From Exiguobacterium artemiae 255-15 (GTDB taxonomy: Bacteria; Bacillota; Bacilli; Exiguobacteriales; Exiguobacteriaceae): 64,000 nt of DNA. Made by a program: the position numbers and the translations under genes. A model generated the notes under the pieces. That model was given only the letters and a program-made list of their open reading frames with translations, did no database searches and was not told the DNA's origin. Location: assembly GCF_000019905.1 (NCBI RefSeq), contig NC_010556.1, forward strand, positions 1,576,001-1,640,000, written 5' to 3'. This document shows, piece by piece, positions 1-8,831 of this stretch; position 1 is the first letter of the stretch; every line of letters begins with the position of its first letter.

Positions 1-13
1 TTGTATGTCGCAT
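1..13 (-). CDS. 5' end of a Fur-controlled gene (partial)
   Basis: Only four codons (Met-Arg-His-Thr) lie inside the window; the gene runs off the left edge. The ATG at 13..11 has AGGGGG eight bases upstream, and a good promoter overlapped by a Fur box lies 40-70 bases further upstream. The product cannot be recognised. A Fur site makes an iron-uptake protein likely, for example a siderophore transporter component, but that is inference from regulation alone. Confidence 0.5.
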
Positions 14-51
14 GGATGGTTCCCCCTGATCGTTAAGTAAGTTCATCAATC

Positions 52-81
52 AGTATAGTCGATAATGATAATCGTTATCAA
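52..81 (-). promoter_or_regulatory. Promoter with Fur box
   Basis: On the minus strand TTGATA (81..76) and TATACT (57..52) are separated by 18 bases. The 19-mer GATAATGATAATCGTTATC at 61-79 fills this spacer. It differs from the classical Fur box GATAATGATAATCATTATC at one position. Fur with iron bound at this place would block RNA polymerase. The promoter faces the partial gene at 13..1. Confidence 0.85.
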
Positions 82-90
82 TATATTTCA

Positions 91-133
91 ATAAAAAAAT
101 CCTCCCTTTCAGACGGCGCTGTCTGGAGGGAGG
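91..133 (-). terminator. Terminator of the DUF2339 gene
   Basis: Inverted repeat (CCTCCCT / AGGGAGG with inner CAGAC / GTCTG) at 101-133, followed on the minus strand by a run of T at 99..93. It lies ten bases past the stop codon of the DUF2339 gene. Confidence 0.85.
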
Positions 134-142
134 ATGACTGAT

Positions 143-1807
143 TCAGGATTCACGTTTCTTGAAATACGTCCGCGAAATGATAAAGGCCACGATGCCGAAG
201 CCGATAAATACAAACGCTTTTTGAATCAACGACAAGAACGACAAGTCAAACAACAACAGTTTGACGGCACTGACCGACAACAACAGCAGACCGGACAGGC
301 GCCAGGCCGCTGTCCCGCGAATCCGGCCGATCGCCACAAGGATAAACGATAACAGGATGTAGGCAACAGATAACGTCGTACTGCGATCCGTTTGATCAAG
401 CGTAGCGTAAAACGGCAGTTCCATCACGATTAGTGTATAGGTGACGAACACACCGGCAGCGGCGAAAAACAGCACAAGCTGCCAATATTTCCGCCACACT
501 GCTTCCTCGTGCGTCCGAACGAGCAGAACGATGAACGCTGTTGTTGCAAGTGTCAGACCGAACACGGAGACGGCACACGACTGATCGTTGAAGCGGTACG
601 TTTCATATGTTCCGATCGTATACAACACGAACATCACATACACGACAATACCGAAAATCCGTTGGTGTGGTACTTGCTGACGTTTGACGAACAATAAACC
701 GGCAATCACGAGAGCGTAGAGAATTGAACGGAATTGATCACCGAAACTCAGTGGATCGACCGGTATCTGCGAAATCGCAAACAGAACGGCGACATGACCG
801 ACACCATTTTGCCACGCGTCTTTCGTTTGATTCGCGACGACGTAAGCGAGTAGTGCAAACAGAACCGCGAGTCCGTAACCAAACGGCCAATCGATCACGG
901 ACAGACTGAGCAGGACGAACCCGCCCGCTATCCAGCTCGGATAGTTATACGTGAGCGGCAGTCGCGTCCCGATATAGGCGAGACCGAGATAAGCCATAAC
1001 AGAGGCAACGAGTAACGTCACTTCATCAATCAGAGGACGTGTCTCAAAATTGACAGTGAGACTGCCGAAAACAAGCGCCAGGAAAAAGACGCCGGCAGCA
1101 ACCGGGTACGCCTTGACCGCTTTCAGACGAAGGACAGCAAATAGCAAGGCGGTAAACAACAGCACTTCGTACAGTAAAAAGAGGAAGACGTTCGGCTCGT
1201 CCGTCAACTGAAGAAACGGCAATAAAAAGCCGGTAATCGAAACCAGCACCAGCAATGCCGTCGAACGCATCCACAACATTAATCCATATGCGATCGCGAG
1301 TACGACAATCTCTAAGAAAAAGGCCAACAGCGGTGGATAAAATTGATATAAGGCCATACCGGCAAATAACGCCGACAAGGAGACGATCGTTCCGGTCGCG
1401 ACAAGCCCGACGCCGAGCTCACGTCGTTTCTTCTCATACTGAAATTCTCCGAGCGCCATGACGAGCAGACCGATGACGACACCACTTCCGATCCGGACCG
1501 CCGGGCTGATCAGTCCGGCAAGTGACGCATAGGAAAACAGAAAAATCGCCCCGATTGCTGCAAAAATCGCCCCGATCCGCGGTAACCAGACCGTCGCGAG
1601 GACGTTTTCCCATTCCTCCCGTGTTCGGGCTTTTTTCACGACGGGTGTCCGGTTTTTTTTGACGAACGCCGGTCGGACGGCTGGGCGCGTCACGGAAGAG
1701 ACCGGTTCCGGCGGCAATTCTTTTGCCGATTGGTGTTCCAATTGATCGACACGAGCCTTTAAGCGGACGATTTCCTGTTCCAGCTGTTCCAGTCGTTGGT
1801 CATCCAT
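143..1807 (-). CDS. DUF2339 family multi-pass membrane protein
   Basis: A 554-residue integral membrane protein. The first 30 residues form a heptad-like coiled coil (QRLEQLEQEIVRLKARV). A basic linker (35-65) follows, and then more than a dozen hydrophobic segments run from about residue 70 to the end. This layout is that of the DUF2339 family of predicted membrane proteins, whose function is unknown. The ATG is preceded by AAAGGAG at an 11-base distance. It is monocistronic and closed by its own terminator. No catalytic motif is visible. The assignment rests on topology and general resemblance, not on a search. Confidence 0.75.
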   Translation of the reverse strand: MDDQRLEQLEQEIVRLKARVDQLEHQSAKELPPEPVSSVTRPAVRPAFVKKNRTPVVKKARTREEWENVLATVWLPRIGAIFAAIGAIFLFSYASLAGLISPAVRIGSGVVIGLLVMALGEFQYEKKRRELGVGLVATGTIVSLSALFAGMALYQFYPPLLAFFLEIVVLAIAYGLMLWMRSTALLVLVSITGFLLPFLQLTDEPNVFLFLLYEVLLFTALLFAVLRLKAVKAYPVAAGVFFLALVFGSLTVNFETRPLIDEVTLLVASVMAYLGLAYIGTRLPLTYNYPSWIAGGFVLLSLSVIDWPFGYGLAVLFALLAYVVANQTKDAWQNGVGHVAVLFAISQIPVDPLSFGDQFRSILYALVIAGLLFVKRQQVPHQRIFGIVVYVMFVLYTIGTYETYRFNDQSCAVSVFGLTLATTAFIVLLVRTHEEAVWRKYWQLVLFFAAAGVFVTYTLIVMELPFYATLDQTDRSTTLSVAYILLSFILVAIGRIRGTAAWRLSGLLLLSVSAVKLLLFDLSFLSLIQKAFVFIGFGIVAFIISRTYFKKRES

Positions 1808-1912
1808 TTCTTCACCACTCCTTTCAAGAAGAACTTACAGAGGTTGTCATTATTTTACACGATTTTTAAATCGATTCCCATTTCTTTAAAAAAGCGCCCT
1901 TGGTCGACCGCA

Positions 1913-1945
1913 TAAAAAAACCGGTGAAGCCAACCGCTTCACCGG
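1913..1945 (-). terminator. Terminator of the SH3b/C39 gene
   Basis: Perfect 11-bp stem ACCGGTGAAGC / GCTTCACCGGT (1920-1945) followed on the minus strand by T7. Confidence 0.9.
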
Positions 1946-1953
1946 TCAATTGA

Positions 1954-3036
1954 TTAACGGACAGATAACGCGTACTGTCCTGTCGTGTTGTAAACAGACG
2001 TAAATTGTGAACGGCTGACCGTATATTTTCCACGGTAGGGATCGGATACCGTAAACGCACTGCTTGAGACACCTGTCACGAGCATGACATGGTAGTTGCG
2101 GTAACCGGTAAACGTTTTACCGTCCGGCTTGATCCAAGAGAAGTAACCGTACGGATTTTTGAAATCGACGGTCGCCCAGACAATGACCGGGTTTCCGTTA
2201 CGGATTTCACTTTCAATTTTGCTGACCCCTTGTTTCGAGATATCAGCAGCACCGCTGCGGTATTTTTTCGCGAGCGGCAGGATGCCTTTCGGATAAATAC
2301 CCCAGTTTTTATAATAATCAAGTGTTCCTGCCGGATTTCCGGTAAACATTTTTTCCGGATCGGCCCAGTAATACTTACCGTTTTTATAGGTCGCATTTGT
2401 CATGCTTTTTGGCATCTGGTTATATAAGGAAGACGCGGAAACGGCCTTTTTTTTGTATTCGAGTGCCATTTTCAGTGAAACGAATTCACAGCCTGACGGA
2501 TAACCGAGCGTATACTGGTTGTAATACGGGACGTTCAATTGTTTCGACGAACTGCTGCTTGGTGCCGTTTTCGTCAAATACTGTGTCGACACGTAACGGT
2601 AGCTGCCGTTGTATAAAATACGTGTCCAGCTGCCGGATGTTCCGTAAGACGCAACCTTTACACCTTTGTTCAGTTGTGTGACGGTTTTCGCCGTCGTACT
2701 CGGAGCGGTTCTGACGTTTAATGTCCCGACCGTCGTATAACGTGCCCCGGTCGACGTATACTTCGATGTCATCGACGTCCGGACATAATCTTTGTGTATG
2801 TAACCCGGTTTTGATTTGTACGTGATTTTATACCAACTGCCGGACGTCCCGTTTGAAGTATAGACGGCTCCTTTTGTGATTTTCCCCAAGATTTTACTTG
2901 TTGTCGATGGTTTCTCACGCACACGTAATACATCTGTCGTGACCGTCAGCTTCGTGGCAGCTTCTGCGATGAGCGATGGACTGAACACACCGAACAAAAC
3001 ACCTGCCAAAATGAAGGACGTAATGATTTTTTTCAT
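1954..3036 (-). CDS. Exported SH3b-domain protein with C39-like peptidase domain
   Basis: A 360-residue exported protein. Residues 1-27 are a Sec signal peptide (MKKIITSFIL..., likely cut near AEA-A). Two bacterial SH3 repeats follow, at about 28-88 and 98-157; each holds an L-x-VR-x-x-PST-x-x-K pattern and a GSW-x-K/R-I strand, typical of cell-wall binding. A serine-rich linker (158-165) leads to a peptidase C39-like domain. Its likely catalytic residues are Cys183 (PSGCEF), His316 (NYHVML) and Asp332 (SDPY). Its substrate is unknown; wall-associated peptide cleavage is an inference. An in-frame ATG 14 codons upstream exists, but this start gives a proper signal peptide and has AAGGGGG in front. 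Confidence 0.85.
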   Translation of the reverse strand: MKKIITSFILAGVLFGVFSPSLIAEAATKLTVTTDVLRVREKPSTTSKILGKITKGAVYTSNGTSGSWYKITYKSKPGYIHKDYVRTSMTSKYTSTGARYTTVGTLNVRTAPSTTAKTVTQLNKGVKVASYGTSGSWTRILYNGSYRYVSTQYLTKTAPSSSSSKQLNVPYYNQYTLGYPSGCEFVSLKMALEYKKKAVSASSLYNQMPKSMTNATYKNGKYYWADPEKMFTGNPAGTLDYYKNWGIYPKGILPLAKKYRSGAADISKQGVSKIESEIRNGNPVIVWATVDFKNPYGYFSWIKPDGKTFTGYRNYHVMLVTGVSSSAFTVSDPYRGKYTVSRSQFTSVYNTTGQYALSVR

Positions 3037-3145
3037 GATAAACCCCCTTATTTTCTGTAATACACACATTTTTCCCATCTTTTTGGAATTTTAATCAATA
3101 TTCCACAAGAAAATTCTGAAAAATTGCGATATCTTTTTCTTTATA

Positions 3146-3184
3146 ACAAAAAATCTCAGCTCTGTATAGACACATTGCTGAGAT
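3146..3184 (-). terminator. Terminator of the YhhX-like gene
   Basis: Stem ATCTCAGC / GCTGAGAT (3153-3160 and 3177-3184), followed on the minus strand by a T-rich tail. Confidence 0.75.
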
Positions 3185-3210
3185 GTAATTATATTGATAT
3201 TTAGTAAAAA

Positions 3211-4260
3211 TCAGTTTTGAAGCTCTAAAATGAACGGGGACGGTTTTGAAAAAGCCTGCTCCATCAAGTGTGCAACGAGTTTCGTATCGGCTTCGGAGAC
3301 GGGCAACGGTGTCCCGTGGACGATACTTTCATAAAAGGCACGGTATAATTTGCCGTAGTCTCCGACCGGGCTTGGAATCCGGACATCCTGGAGATGACCG
3401 TGATCGTCATAGTACAACAGACGACCGAAATCATCTTCTGAGTCTTCACCAAATCCTTCTTCTCCCGGGAAGTAGTTTGCTTTGAGATCGAGTTCCTGCC
3501 GGTCGATATGCTGTTTGATGAACGTTCCGTTTGTGCCGTGAAGCATCCAGCGCGGAGCACCCGCTAACGCGATATGACTGGTCCGGACGCTGACTTTTAA
3601 GTCCGGATAATAGAAATCGAGGGCAAACGTATCATCCGGATTGCCAGCTAGGCGGACCGTCCGGATATCGTAACCGACCCGGTCCGGTTTCCCGAACAGG
3701 GCGACGATTTGATCAATCGTATGGACACCTAGACCGTATAAGGCACCGTTTTCCGGACGCGGAATGGCCGGAGCCGCGTCCGGCCGGTAAAGGTCAAAGT
3801 GTGAGGCCACTTCGACGAGTCGTCCGAGCTTGCCTGAACGGATGACTTGTTCGACGACTTGAAAATCGCTGTCAAAACGCCGGTTTTGATACGCCAGCAG
3901 CTTGACCCCTTGCCGGTCTGCTTCCTCGAACAACCGGTGCGTCTCGTGCTCCGTCACGGTGAACGGTTTTTCGACCAACACATGTTTTCCGTGTTGCAAG
4001 GCTTGCAGGGCGTAGGCGAAATGCGTCGCCGGCGGGGTGTTGATGACAACGACCTGAAGCTCGGGATCGTTCAGCATCGTGTCCAAATCCGTTGTAAAGC
4101 GGACATGCGGCAATCGAGACGCATAGGTTGTCTCTAATTCCGGTTTTGCTTTTCGATTATAAATCCAGGTGATATCAAAATGGTCCTCAATCATGACGTA
4201 GGGCAGATGATACCGGGTCGTACTTTTTCCAAAGCCGATAAAACCAATCTGAAGTCGCAT
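3211..4260 (-). CDS. Gfo/Idh/MocA family oxidoreductase, YhhX-like
   Basis: A 349-residue NAD(P)-dependent oxidoreductase. The N-terminal Rossmann fold starts with GFIGFGKSTTRYHLPYV, a signature I recall from E. coli YhhX. The family EKP motif (VLVEKPF) lies near residue 95, and the C-terminal domain carries YGLGVHTIDQ with the conserved His. The length matches YhhX (about 345 residues). Members usually oxidise or reduce sugars and cyclitols; the substrate of the YhhX branch is not established. The ATG has GAGGAG upstream. It is transcribed alone and ends in its own terminator. Confidence 0.88.
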   Translation of the reverse strand: MRLQIGFIGFGKSTTRYHLPYVMIEDHFDITWIYNRKAKPELETTYASRLPHVRFTTDLDTMLNDPELQVVVINTPPATHFAYALQALQHGKHVLVEKPFTVTEHETHRLFEEADRQGVKLLAYQNRRFDSDFQVVEQVIRSGKLGRLVEVASHFDLYRPDAAPAIPRPENGALYGLGVHTIDQIVALFGKPDRVGYDIRTVRLAGNPDDTFALDFYYPDLKVSVRTSHIALAGAPRWMLHGTNGTFIKQHIDRQELDLKANYFPGEEGFGEDSEDDFGRLLYYDDHGHLQDVRIPSPVGDYGKLYRAFYESIVHGTPLPVSEADTKLVAHLMEQAFSKPSPFILELQN

Positions 4261-4333
4261 CCGATCACTCCTCGAAACATTCTTTTTCTAACCATACCAA
4301 AGCAGACAGAACTTGTCCTATCTAAATGTCCCG

Positions 4334-4819
4334 TTATTTCAGAACCGGTGTTTCCTTATACTCATATGTCGCAAAACCGTCACGAATCCCTTGAGGCTCA
4401 AAACCAAAGGACGCATAATAACGGTTCAAGAAGTCGTTTGTCGCAAGACAGTCGAGACGCAACCGTTCCTGCTCTGCCGTCGTGACCGCGATGACATGCC
4501 GCAACAGTTGTTTGCCGACGCCAAGACCTTTTGCCGTCTCGCTGACGACAATCCGGTGGATGTACAGCCCTTCCGTATCCGGCCACAACGTCTGATCCCA
4601 GGCGAGCGACGGTAACAGCGCAATCGAACCGAGCAGTTCCGCCCCCTGTTCAAAGACATACAGTCGCCCGGCTGCCAAATCGTTTGCGACCAGTTGCTGT
4701 AAATCTTCCTTCAGATAAGCGGACCACTGCTGGCTCCCGCGTGCTTGAAACAATTCGGCTTTTTCGCGCAACAGGGTCGCAATCTGTTTAACGTCCTGTT
4801 CAGTAGCTAGTCGTATCAT
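4334..4819 (-). CDS. GNAT family N-acetyltransferase
   Basis: A 161-residue single-domain acetyltransferase. The acetyl-CoA binding segment GLGVGKQLL is clear, and the C-terminal half has the NDFLNRYYASFGFEPQG pattern usual in GNAT enzymes. The acceptor substrate cannot be inferred. The start at 4819 (MIRLATEQD) has AGGAGG seven bases upstream. The open frame runs 84 codons further 5', but that part has no ribosome binding site and no family resemblance. No clear terminator was seen after it. Confidence 0.88.
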   Translation of the reverse strand: MIRLATEQDVKQIATLLREKAELFQARGSQQWSAYLKEDLQQLVANDLAAGRLYVFEQGAELLGSIALLPSLAWDQTLWPDTEGLYIHRIVVSETAKGLGVGKQLLRHVIAVTTAEQERLRLDCLATNDFLNRYYASFGFEPQGIRDGFATYEYKETPVLK

Positions 4820-4977
4820 AGTGTTCCTCCTGTAAAAAAAATTCTCCTTCATCCTAACGAAAGTGAACCCAGAAGAAAACCGTTTTGCATAAAGTCCTGC
4901 AAAAATCACAAAAACGCATGAGTTTGTAAATTTTTTCATAGTTTCAGATTCTATATCTCGATACTGTATAGTCAAGG

Positions 4978-5045
4978 AGTGAACAGACCCCCAGTCTGCA
5001 CAACACAGGTCTACCGACTTCCCACGAGTCGGTAGACCTTTTTTT
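4978..5045 (+). ncRNA. Candidate small RNA with C-rich hairpin loops
   Basis: Between two minus-strand genes the plus strand carries an isolated intrinsic terminator. Its 13-bp perfect stem is AGGTCTACCGACT / AGTCGGTAGACCT with loop TCCCACG, followed by T7. No plus-strand gene is available for it to end. Just upstream is a second hairpin, CAGAC-CCCCA-GTCTG (4984-4998). A possible -10 box TATAGT lies at 4967-4972; the -35 region is weak. C-rich single-stranded loops are typical of Gram-positive regulatory RNAs that pair with ribosome binding sites. Existence as a transcript is inference; an AAGGAG (4974-4979) lies at the presumed 5' end, but no open frame worth naming follows it. Confidence 0.45.
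5007..5045 (+). terminator. Orphan intrinsic terminator on the plus strand
   Basis: 13-bp perfect stem (5007-5019 with 5027-5039) and T run at 5039-5045. The minus strand side has no T run, so it is not the terminator of the SDR gene that ends at 5053. Confidence 0.85.
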
Positions 5046-5052
5046 AAACCGT

Positions 5053-5925
5053 TTAGTCCAATCCGACCCAACGTTTGGACAGTGCGCGGGCTTGTTGACG
5101 GTATGCCTCATCTTCTACGACGGGGTTACTGAGTCGCGGCGCGGAATCCGCGTAATACCCGCCGTTGTCAATCACATCGTCGGTCGTTGCCAGATACAGG
5201 GCGGTTTTTGCCCCGTATTCCGGGGTATACAGCTTTCCGGTCCAATAGCCGACCTGAGCAACCGGCTTCAGAACGGTTTTAAGCACTTTTCCGTATTTGC
5301 CCCGGTAAAACAGGTCTGTGTTGACGATTCCCGGGTGAACACTGACAAACGTCGCCAGCGTGCCGTATTGTTCCGCTAATTCCCGCATGTGAACCATTTG
5401 CAGAAGCTTTGATTCCCGGTATGACTTCATCGGGTTATACTGCTCTTTTCTGACATGTGCAATCGCCTCGAGCTCGATATCGGTCCGGATCATCCCGCCT
5501 TCTCCCGCCAAGGAAGAAATCGAGATCACACGGGGATCATGTCCCTGCTCGATTAACGGCAGCAACCGTTCAATCAAATAAAAGTGACTGAGGTAATTGA
5601 CTTGGAACTGTGATTCAAATCCATCTTTCGTCACATGATACGGCGGAACCATGATACCGGCATTTAAAATCAGGCGATCAATCCGACCAATCCGGTCAAA
5701 CAGCACATCTGCAAAACGCCGTACGGAATCAAGCTGATCGAGTTGAACGATTTCCACTTCCAGATTCGCATCGGAAACGGCATGTTCCCGTAAAAGTTGA
5801 ATCAACAGCGTCGCTTTTTTTTGCGAACGGACGGTTGCGATGACACGGTCTCCGCGTTCCAGTAATTCTTGAATCGTTACCATACCCATACCGGAGTTTG
5901 CTCCTGTGACTACACAGATGTTCAT
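5053..5925 (-). CDS. SDR family oxidoreductase (retinol dehydrogenase-like)
   Basis: A 290-residue classical short-chain dehydrogenase. It has the cofactor motif TGANSGMG near the N-terminus, LILNAGIM (the NAG motif), the active-site Ser in VISISSLAGE and the catalytic YRESK (Y-x-x-x-K). The spacing and the C-terminal part resemble the retinol dehydrogenase/WW-oxidoreductase-like branch, which in bacteria is of unknown substrate. The start at 5925 has AGGAGG eight bases upstream; an in-frame start eight codons earlier overlaps that site. It is divergent from the antiporter gene at 6088. Confidence 0.88.
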   Translation of the reverse strand: MNICVVTGANSGMGMVTIQELLERGDRVIATVRSQKKATLLIQLLREHAVSDANLEVEIVQLDQLDSVRRFADVLFDRIGRIDRLILNAGIMVPPYHVTKDGFESQFQVNYLSHFYLIERLLPLIEQGHDPRVISISSLAGEGGMIRTDIELEAIAHVRKEQYNPMKSYRESKLLQMVHMRELAEQYGTLATFVSVHPGIVNTDLFYRGKYGKVLKTVLKPVAQVGYWTGKLYTPEYGAKTALYLATTDDVIDNGGYYADSAPRLSNPVVEDEAYRQQARALSKRWVGLD

Positions 5926-6087
5926 ATAAGATGCCTCCTCTTTCTTCAATCAATGATCCATTATGATACGTGTTTTCCTTTTTTTACGGATTTATACACA
6001 TCTTCCGGCAAACTATTTTCGGAAGCAACCGCAACGAATGACGTATACTAAAGAAAAGACGTCTTTCATTGAAGGAAGGGATCGCCT

Positions 6088-7551
6088 ATGAACGAAGGAA
6101 CCGTCCTGTTGCTGGCCGGTATTCTCTTGTTGCTTGCCATCGTCACGACGAAATTTTCTGTCCGTCTGAACGTCCCGACCCTGATTTTGTTTGTGTTTGT
6201 CGGCATTCTGGCCGGAACAGATGTCTCCGGCTTGATTGATTTTGCTGACTTCGAACAAGCCCGTCTGTTCGGTACGATCGCACTCGTCATCATCTTGTTT
6301 GACGGCGGCTTGAATACGAAATGGCGGGATTTCAAAACCGTACTGCCGGCAGCGTTATCCCTCGCAACCGTCGGTGTCCTCGTCACGACCGGACTGATTG
6401 CCGGCGTCGCGCATTACCTGCTTGATTTCAGTTGGCCAATCGCCTTACTGATCGGAGCCCTGATTGGCTCGACCGATGCAGCCGCCGTCTTTTCCCTGCT
6501 GAACGGTCGTCCGATCGATCAAAAAGTGAAGCATACGCTCGAAGCGGAGTCCGGAACAAATGACCCGATGGCCGTTTTCCTGACGATCCTGTTCACGGAA
6601 TTCGCTTTGGATCCGGCAGCCTTTTCCGCCTTACACGGCATCTTGCTGTTATTTTACGAGATGGGCCTTGGTCTTGTAATCGGTCTGTTCGTCGGCTGGT
6701 TGTTGACGTCCTTGATGAACCGCATCCAGTTGCAGTCGTCGGCCCTCTACCCGACGCTTTTGATCAGCGGCGCACTCCTTTCCTACGGCGTCGCAACCAG
6801 CCTTCATGCGAGCGGCTTTTTAGCCGTCTACGTGACTGGAATATGGCTCAGCAACCATGATTTGATTTACCGGGATATTCTCGTCCGGTTCAGTGGCAGC
6901 CTGTCTCACTTGGCGGAAGTCGGCATGTTCATCATGCTCGGACTGCTCGTTTTCCCGAGGCAACTGTTCGATCCACAGACGCTGTTCGTCTCCGGCATCA
7001 TCGTCTTGACGTTGATTCTCGTCGCCCGTCCACTCGCCGTCTATTTATCCCTGTTACCTTTTCGTTATAACTTCCGCGAACAGAGTGTCATCACGGCCGC
7101 CGGCTTACGCGGCGCTGTGCCGATCATCCTTGCGACCTATCCTTTGTCGAGTGGCTTACCGGACGCCTATCCGTTATTTAATATCGTTTTTTTCACTGTC
7201 ATGACATCGGCTCTCCTGCAAGGGACTGCCTTGCCGTGGGTCGTCAAGCTGATGAAGCTTGATGCGAAACCGACCATCGACATTGAACCGTTGATTCAGT
7301 TCATGACGGTCGCGAATCCGAATGCCGAAATCGTCGAAGTCAGTGTCCCGTCCTATTGCCGCATCGATGGGAAAACACTGCAGGAGATTGAGATGCCGCA
7401 GGATTTGCTGGTCGTCGCCGTCATCCGGCAGAATGCCATCATCACACCGAGGGGAAAAACCCGGTTAATCGGAGGCGATCAACTGTTGATCCTGACGCCG
7501 AAACAATCGGAAGAACGGATCCGGAAACTGATTGCGTCCCTTGGAATCTAA
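6088..7551 (+). CDS. Potassium/proton antiporter (CPA1, NhaP2/CvrA type)
   Basis: A 487-residue inner-membrane exchanger. About 12 membrane segments span residues 5-395. They include the family signatures GSTDAAAVFSLL and ESGTNDPMAVF, the latter with the Asn-Asp pair needed for cation binding. Residues 400-487 form a cytoplasmic RCK-C (TrkA-C) domain (IDGKTLQEIEMP...GDQLLILTP). CPA1 proteins with an RCK-C tail usually export K+ in exchange for protons; Na+ cannot be excluded. The E. coli protein has a further C-terminal domain that is absent here. The ribosome binding site is GAAGGAAGGG. Confidence 0.85.
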   Translation: MNEGTVLLLAGILLLLAIVTTKFSVRLNVPTLILFVFVGILAGTDVSGLIDFADFEQARLFGTIALVIILFDGGLNTKWRDFKTVLPAALSLATVGVLVTTGLIAGVAHYLLDFSWPIALLIGALIGSTDAAAVFSLLNGRPIDQKVKHTLEAESGTNDPMAVFLTILFTEFALDPAAFSALHGILLLFYEMGLGLVIGLFVGWLLTSLMNRIQLQSSALYPTLLISGALLSYGVATSLHASGFLAVYVTGIWLSNHDLIYRDILVRFSGSLSHLAEVGMFIMLGLLVFPRQLFDPQTLFVSGIIVLTLILVARPLAVYLSLLPFRYNFREQSVITAAGLRGAVPIILATYPLSSGLPDAYPLFNIVFFTVMTSALLQGTALPWVVKLMKLDAKPTIDIEPLIQFMTVANPNAEIVEVSVPSYCRIDGKTLQEIEMPQDLLVVAVIRQNAIITPRGKTRLIGGDQLLILTPKQSEERIRKLIASLGI

Positions 7552-7556
7552 GACAA

Positions 7557-7590
7557 AAAACCGGACACCTGAGGGCGTCCGGTCTTTTTA
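7557..7590. terminator. Bidirectional terminator
   Basis: Stem ACCGGAC / GTCCGGT (7560-7583) flanked by A6 on the left and a T-rich tail on the right. It serves the antiporter gene on the plus strand and the 400-residue hypothetical gene on the minus strand. Confidence 0.85.
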
Positions 7591-7609
7591 TTTCTTCTTT
7601 TTCCGGCAA

Positions 7610-8812
7610 TCACCGGTTTCCGGTCAGATCTTCCGTCCGTTGAATCCGGACAAGACCCGGCGGACGATGCGGGAACGTGATCGTCAGTCCCGCAAATCGG
7701 CAACTGTCATTACTGTTTTGTGCCCGGACGATCCAATCAATCGTTTCCTGCCGTGCCAAGGCGTTGTGGACCCGGTTTTCGACCTGTTGTCTCGAAATCC
7801 CTTCACAGGAGACTTCCGTCAAATAGGTCGTCTCGTCGGACTCGAACTGTTTCCAGATCCCTAACAGCAATTGACCGACGGCACTGACGGGAGTTCCGTC
7901 CGGCTCCCCCGCCCCGACCGCTTCGTCGAGTCGTTCGATGGCCTCCGGTGCCGTGTCCCCGAGCGCCAAGATCCGTCGCGATCCTTGCTGCATGATCCGG
8001 AAACGCTTATGTCCGTCGTCAAGCCACAGGCGCTGGGCAAACGGATTGACCGGAATACCATGGAAAAACGTTACTGTCCCGCGCCAGGCGAAACCGAACG
8101 ACGGATCGTAAACCTGCATGACCGCCATCACCTGTGCAAGAAATGATTGCACTTCCGTTCGTTCCGCCTGCAACCGGGTCCGGACATCCTCGAACTCGTG
8201 AAGCGGGACAGCCAATGGAATCCGCGTGAACAATTCGCTTTCTGGTACACGGTGCGGTGCGAGGACCGTCCCGTCAAGCCGGTAATCACTTGCCGGACGT
8301 CCCGTCCGCCCGACGAACAGTTGCCAGTGGTCTTCAACCGCCGCAAAGGCATAGGTCTGATGGGCAAAGGATGGAGCGACGAACAGACCCGGGAACGGTT
8401 CGAACGTAGCAATCCGGAGCGGTTCGCCGTCGTTCCACTCCTCTTCGATGACACGGACGAGCTGTCCGGTCAACGAGAGTGTATCCGTCAGATAACGGCC
8501 GGTGTTGCTGTAAAAACCTAAAATGTATTCCCGCTCTTCCTCTTCGAACGTCATCATCGTCATTTGAAACAGGGACTGGACCTGGGCTTCAGCAAACAAA
8601 TCGTCGACGCTTTCCGGATGATGGGATTCGATGGCCACCATCTGCCACCCCATCCGTTCATATAAGTTGATCGTAATCGGGAAAAATAAGAAAGCACCAT
8701 GTGTGGCTTCAAGTTTCAGGATATCCTGCATGGCAAGCCGCTCGATCCGTAAATCAAACCCCATCCGTTCCAGATGATCTTGCAAACGTCTTTTCCAGTG
8801 CGTGAATTCCAT
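7610..8812 (-). CDS. Hypothetical protein, 400 residues
   Basis: I do not recognise this protein. It is acidic, soluble and without signal peptide, membrane segment or evident repeat. Residues 85-105 are rich in Glu (TFEEEEREYILGFY), and the C-terminal third holds CEGISRQQVENRVHNAL, which may be a helical segment. The start has AAGGAGG upstream. It lies 19 bp downstream of a small membrane protein gene on the same strand, so the two probably form one transcript. Confidence 0.75.
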   Translation of the reverse strand: MEFTHWKRRLQDHLERMGFDLRIERLAMQDILKLEATHGAFLFFPITINLYERMGWQMVAIESHHPESVDDLFAEAQVQSLFQMTMMTFEEEEREYILGFYSNTGRYLTDTLSLTGQLVRVIEEEWNDGEPLRIATFEPFPGLFVAPSFAHQTYAFAAVEDHWQLFVGRTGRPASDYRLDGTVLAPHRVPESELFTRIPLAVPLHEFEDVRTRLQAERTEVQSFLAQVMAVMQVYDPSFGFAWRGTVTFFHGIPVNPFAQRLWLDDGHKRFRIMQQGSRRILALGDTAPEAIERLDEAVGAGEPDGTPVSAVGQLLLGIWKQFESDETTYLTEVSCEGISRQQVENRVHNALARQETIDWIVRAQNSNDSCRFAGLTITFPHRPPGLVRIQRTEDLTGNR

Positions 8813-8831
8813 CTTTTTCCCTCCTTCTGCC

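Noticed and set aside
143-1807. Several plus-strand open frames of 60-76 codons inside the DUF2339 gene, and similar frames opposite most other genes
   Set aside because: They lack ribosome binding sites and protein resemblance, and arise from the codon bias of the real gene on the other strand.
3083-3104. Inverted repeat TGGAAT / ATTCCA upstream of the SH3b/C39 gene
   Set aside because: Six-base arms with an AT-rich loop and no clear promoter relation; too weak to call an operator.
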